DNA of 6,396 bases from an uncultured Bacteroidota bacterium. Its GTDB lineage: Bacteria > Bacteroidota > Bacteroidia > Bacteroidales > SZUA-534. The stretch is taken from assembly GCA_937899145.1 (NCBI GenBank), contig CALBPW010000313.1:1-6396 (forward strand). Reading direction: 5' to 3'. Positions 5,592-6,396 of this stretch are shown here, one piece after another. The notes below the pieces were generated by a model that made no database searches, was not told the DNA's origin, and saw only the letters and a program-made list of their open reading frames with translations. The position numbers were made by a program, and so were the translations under genes. How positions within the stretch are numbered: the first letter of the stretch is position 1; the number at the start of each line of letters is the position of its first letter.

Positions 5592-6396
5592 TTACCCCAA
5601 ATAATTGTCAACGAGTTGCATCATCTTGTTGATATTGACAGGCTTACTGATAAACCCATCAAATTTAACATTAGGAAGCGACGCCAAATCCAAATCGGTC
5701 TCGTAACAAGTATGCGCAATGATTGGCAGTTCGGGACGGAGTTTTCGAATAGCGATTGCAGCATCAATACCGTTAATATCCGGCATTCGTATATCCATCA
5801 ACACAGCGTCGAAATAATTTTCGGGTGACGCCGCAAACATGTCGACGGCCTCTTGACCGTTGGGCGCGTGTTCGACTTCCATTCCGCGCATCGATAAAAC
5901 CATTATCATTATCTCGGCATTGACGGGCATATCCTCCGCCATCAAAATTTTGCGTCCTTCCAAATCAGCGAGTTTTTTTTCCGGCTCGTTGATATTTTTT
6001 TGTTCGAGTGCCTGATTGAATTCGCTGACGACGGTTGTCGCGAAGAGCGGCTTTGACATAAAGCGGTCGACGCCCGCCGCCATTGCCTCTTCGACTATGT
6101 CATCCCAACTGTAAGACGTAAGAATTATAATCGCCGCTTCGTTGCCGATTACGTCGCGGATTCGCCTCGTGACTTCAACGCCGTTTTCGTCGGGCATTCG
6201 TAAATCAATCAGCAAAATGTTATAAAGCTCGTGCCGCGCCTGCTTGAGTCTGACTTTTTCAACAGCCTCGCGCCCGCTCAAAGAAGTATCCGCCGAAATG
6301 CCGACTTCCTCCAAAACAAGCTTTGCATGTTCGCAGGCAATCGGGGCGTCGTCGACAATCAAAACGTCCAAATCCTTAACGTCAATCTTTTTGCAC
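5592..6396 (-). CDS. Tandem receiver-domain protein, C-terminal part (probable hybrid sensor kinase), 5' end outside the window
   Basis: The minus-strand frame is open from the window edge to TAA at 5594-5592. It encodes two phosphoacceptor (REC) domains and no output domain after them. Counting from the TTG-encoded residue at 6371, REC1 has acidic pair Asp7-Asp8, phosphoacceptor Asp56 in LLIDLRMP, Thr85 and Lys107 in SKP. A linker (about 120-138) leads to REC2, with Glu146-Asp147, phosphoacceptor Asp193 in LMDIRMP, Thr221 and Lys243 in SKP. All key residues are present, so both domains should accept phosphate. The TTG at 6371 is not a credible start: no stop separates it from the window edge, eight more in-frame codons (beginning Cys-Lys-Lys-Ile) precede it, and it sits at the first strand of REC1. 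Proteins ending in two REC domains of this kind are commonly hybrid histidine kinases; that part is inferred, since the kinase region is not visible. It is convergent with the ald-like gene. Confidence 0.88.
   Translation of the reverse strand, partial: CKKIDVKDLDVLIVDDAPIACEHAKLVLEEVGISADTSLSGREAVEKVRLKQARHELYNILLIDLRMPDENGVEVTRRIRDVIGNEAAIIILTSYSWDDIVEEAMAAGVDRFMSKPLFATTVVSEFNQALEQKNINEPEKKLADLEGRKILMAEDMPVNAEIMIMVLSMRGMEVEHAPNGQEAVDMFAASPENYFDAVLMDIRMPDINGIDAAIAIRKLRPELPIIAHTCYETDLDLASLPNVKFDGFISKPVNINKMMQLVDNYLG

Noticed and set aside
5592..6396. Recent transfer of the receiver-domain gene, suggested by slightly higher GC
   Set aside because: Hand counts of a few lines gave about 48-57% GC against about 47% in glnN, which is too small a difference for a claim.

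Overview
The window looks like chromosomal DNA from a member of the Bacteroidota, most likely a Bacteroidales-type anaerobe from a plant-fibre habitat. Four things point there. None of the three visible start codons has a purine-rich ribosome binding site, and the leaders are A/T-rich instead. Promoter elements fit the Bacteroidota pattern TAnnTTTG with an upstream TTG about 19 nt away. The glutamine synthetase is the long type III form (GlnN, 729 aa). The alanine-dehydrogenase-like protein has the N-terminal extension I associate with Bacteroidota homologues. The genus cannot be fixed from the sequence alone.

Layout, left to right. The 3' part of a tRNA-Arg(TCT) enters from the left edge. 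A leader of about 240 nt follows, rich in inverted repeats, and then a lipoprotein of carbohydrate esterase family 15 (glucuronoyl methylesterase-like, + strand). Next is a complete tRNA-Gly(CCC) with its own promoter and an intrinsic terminator. On the minus strand is glnN, and divergent from it across 387 nt is an alanine dehydrogenase/transhydrogenase-family gene (+). That gene converges, with a 7-nt gap, on a minus-strand reading frame carrying two tandem receiver domains. This last frame stays open to the right edge, so it is the C-terminal part of a larger protein, probably a hybrid sensor kinase.

How the genes relate. The esterase would act at the cell envelope on ester bonds between glucuronoxylan and lignin, but it has no sugar-uptake or glycosidase neighbours here. 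GlnN makes glutamine from glutamate and ammonia. The divergent gene belongs to a family that reversibly aminates pyruvate, so the pair could be a nitrogen-assimilation unit sharing a control region. That region holds a perfect 9-bp palindrome with a TTTT spacer, flanked by two copies of a 15-bp direct repeat, which is a good operator candidate.

The points most worth a second look are: the Ald-like protein, in which three of four known active-site positions of alanine dehydrogenase are substituted; the esterase, whose Ser is followed by Tyr where characterised enzymes have an oxyanion Arg; and the palindrome plus repeats between glnN and the Ald-like gene. I saw no CRISPR array, insertion sequence, phage gene or toxin-antitoxin pair, and no clearly new multi-gene system.
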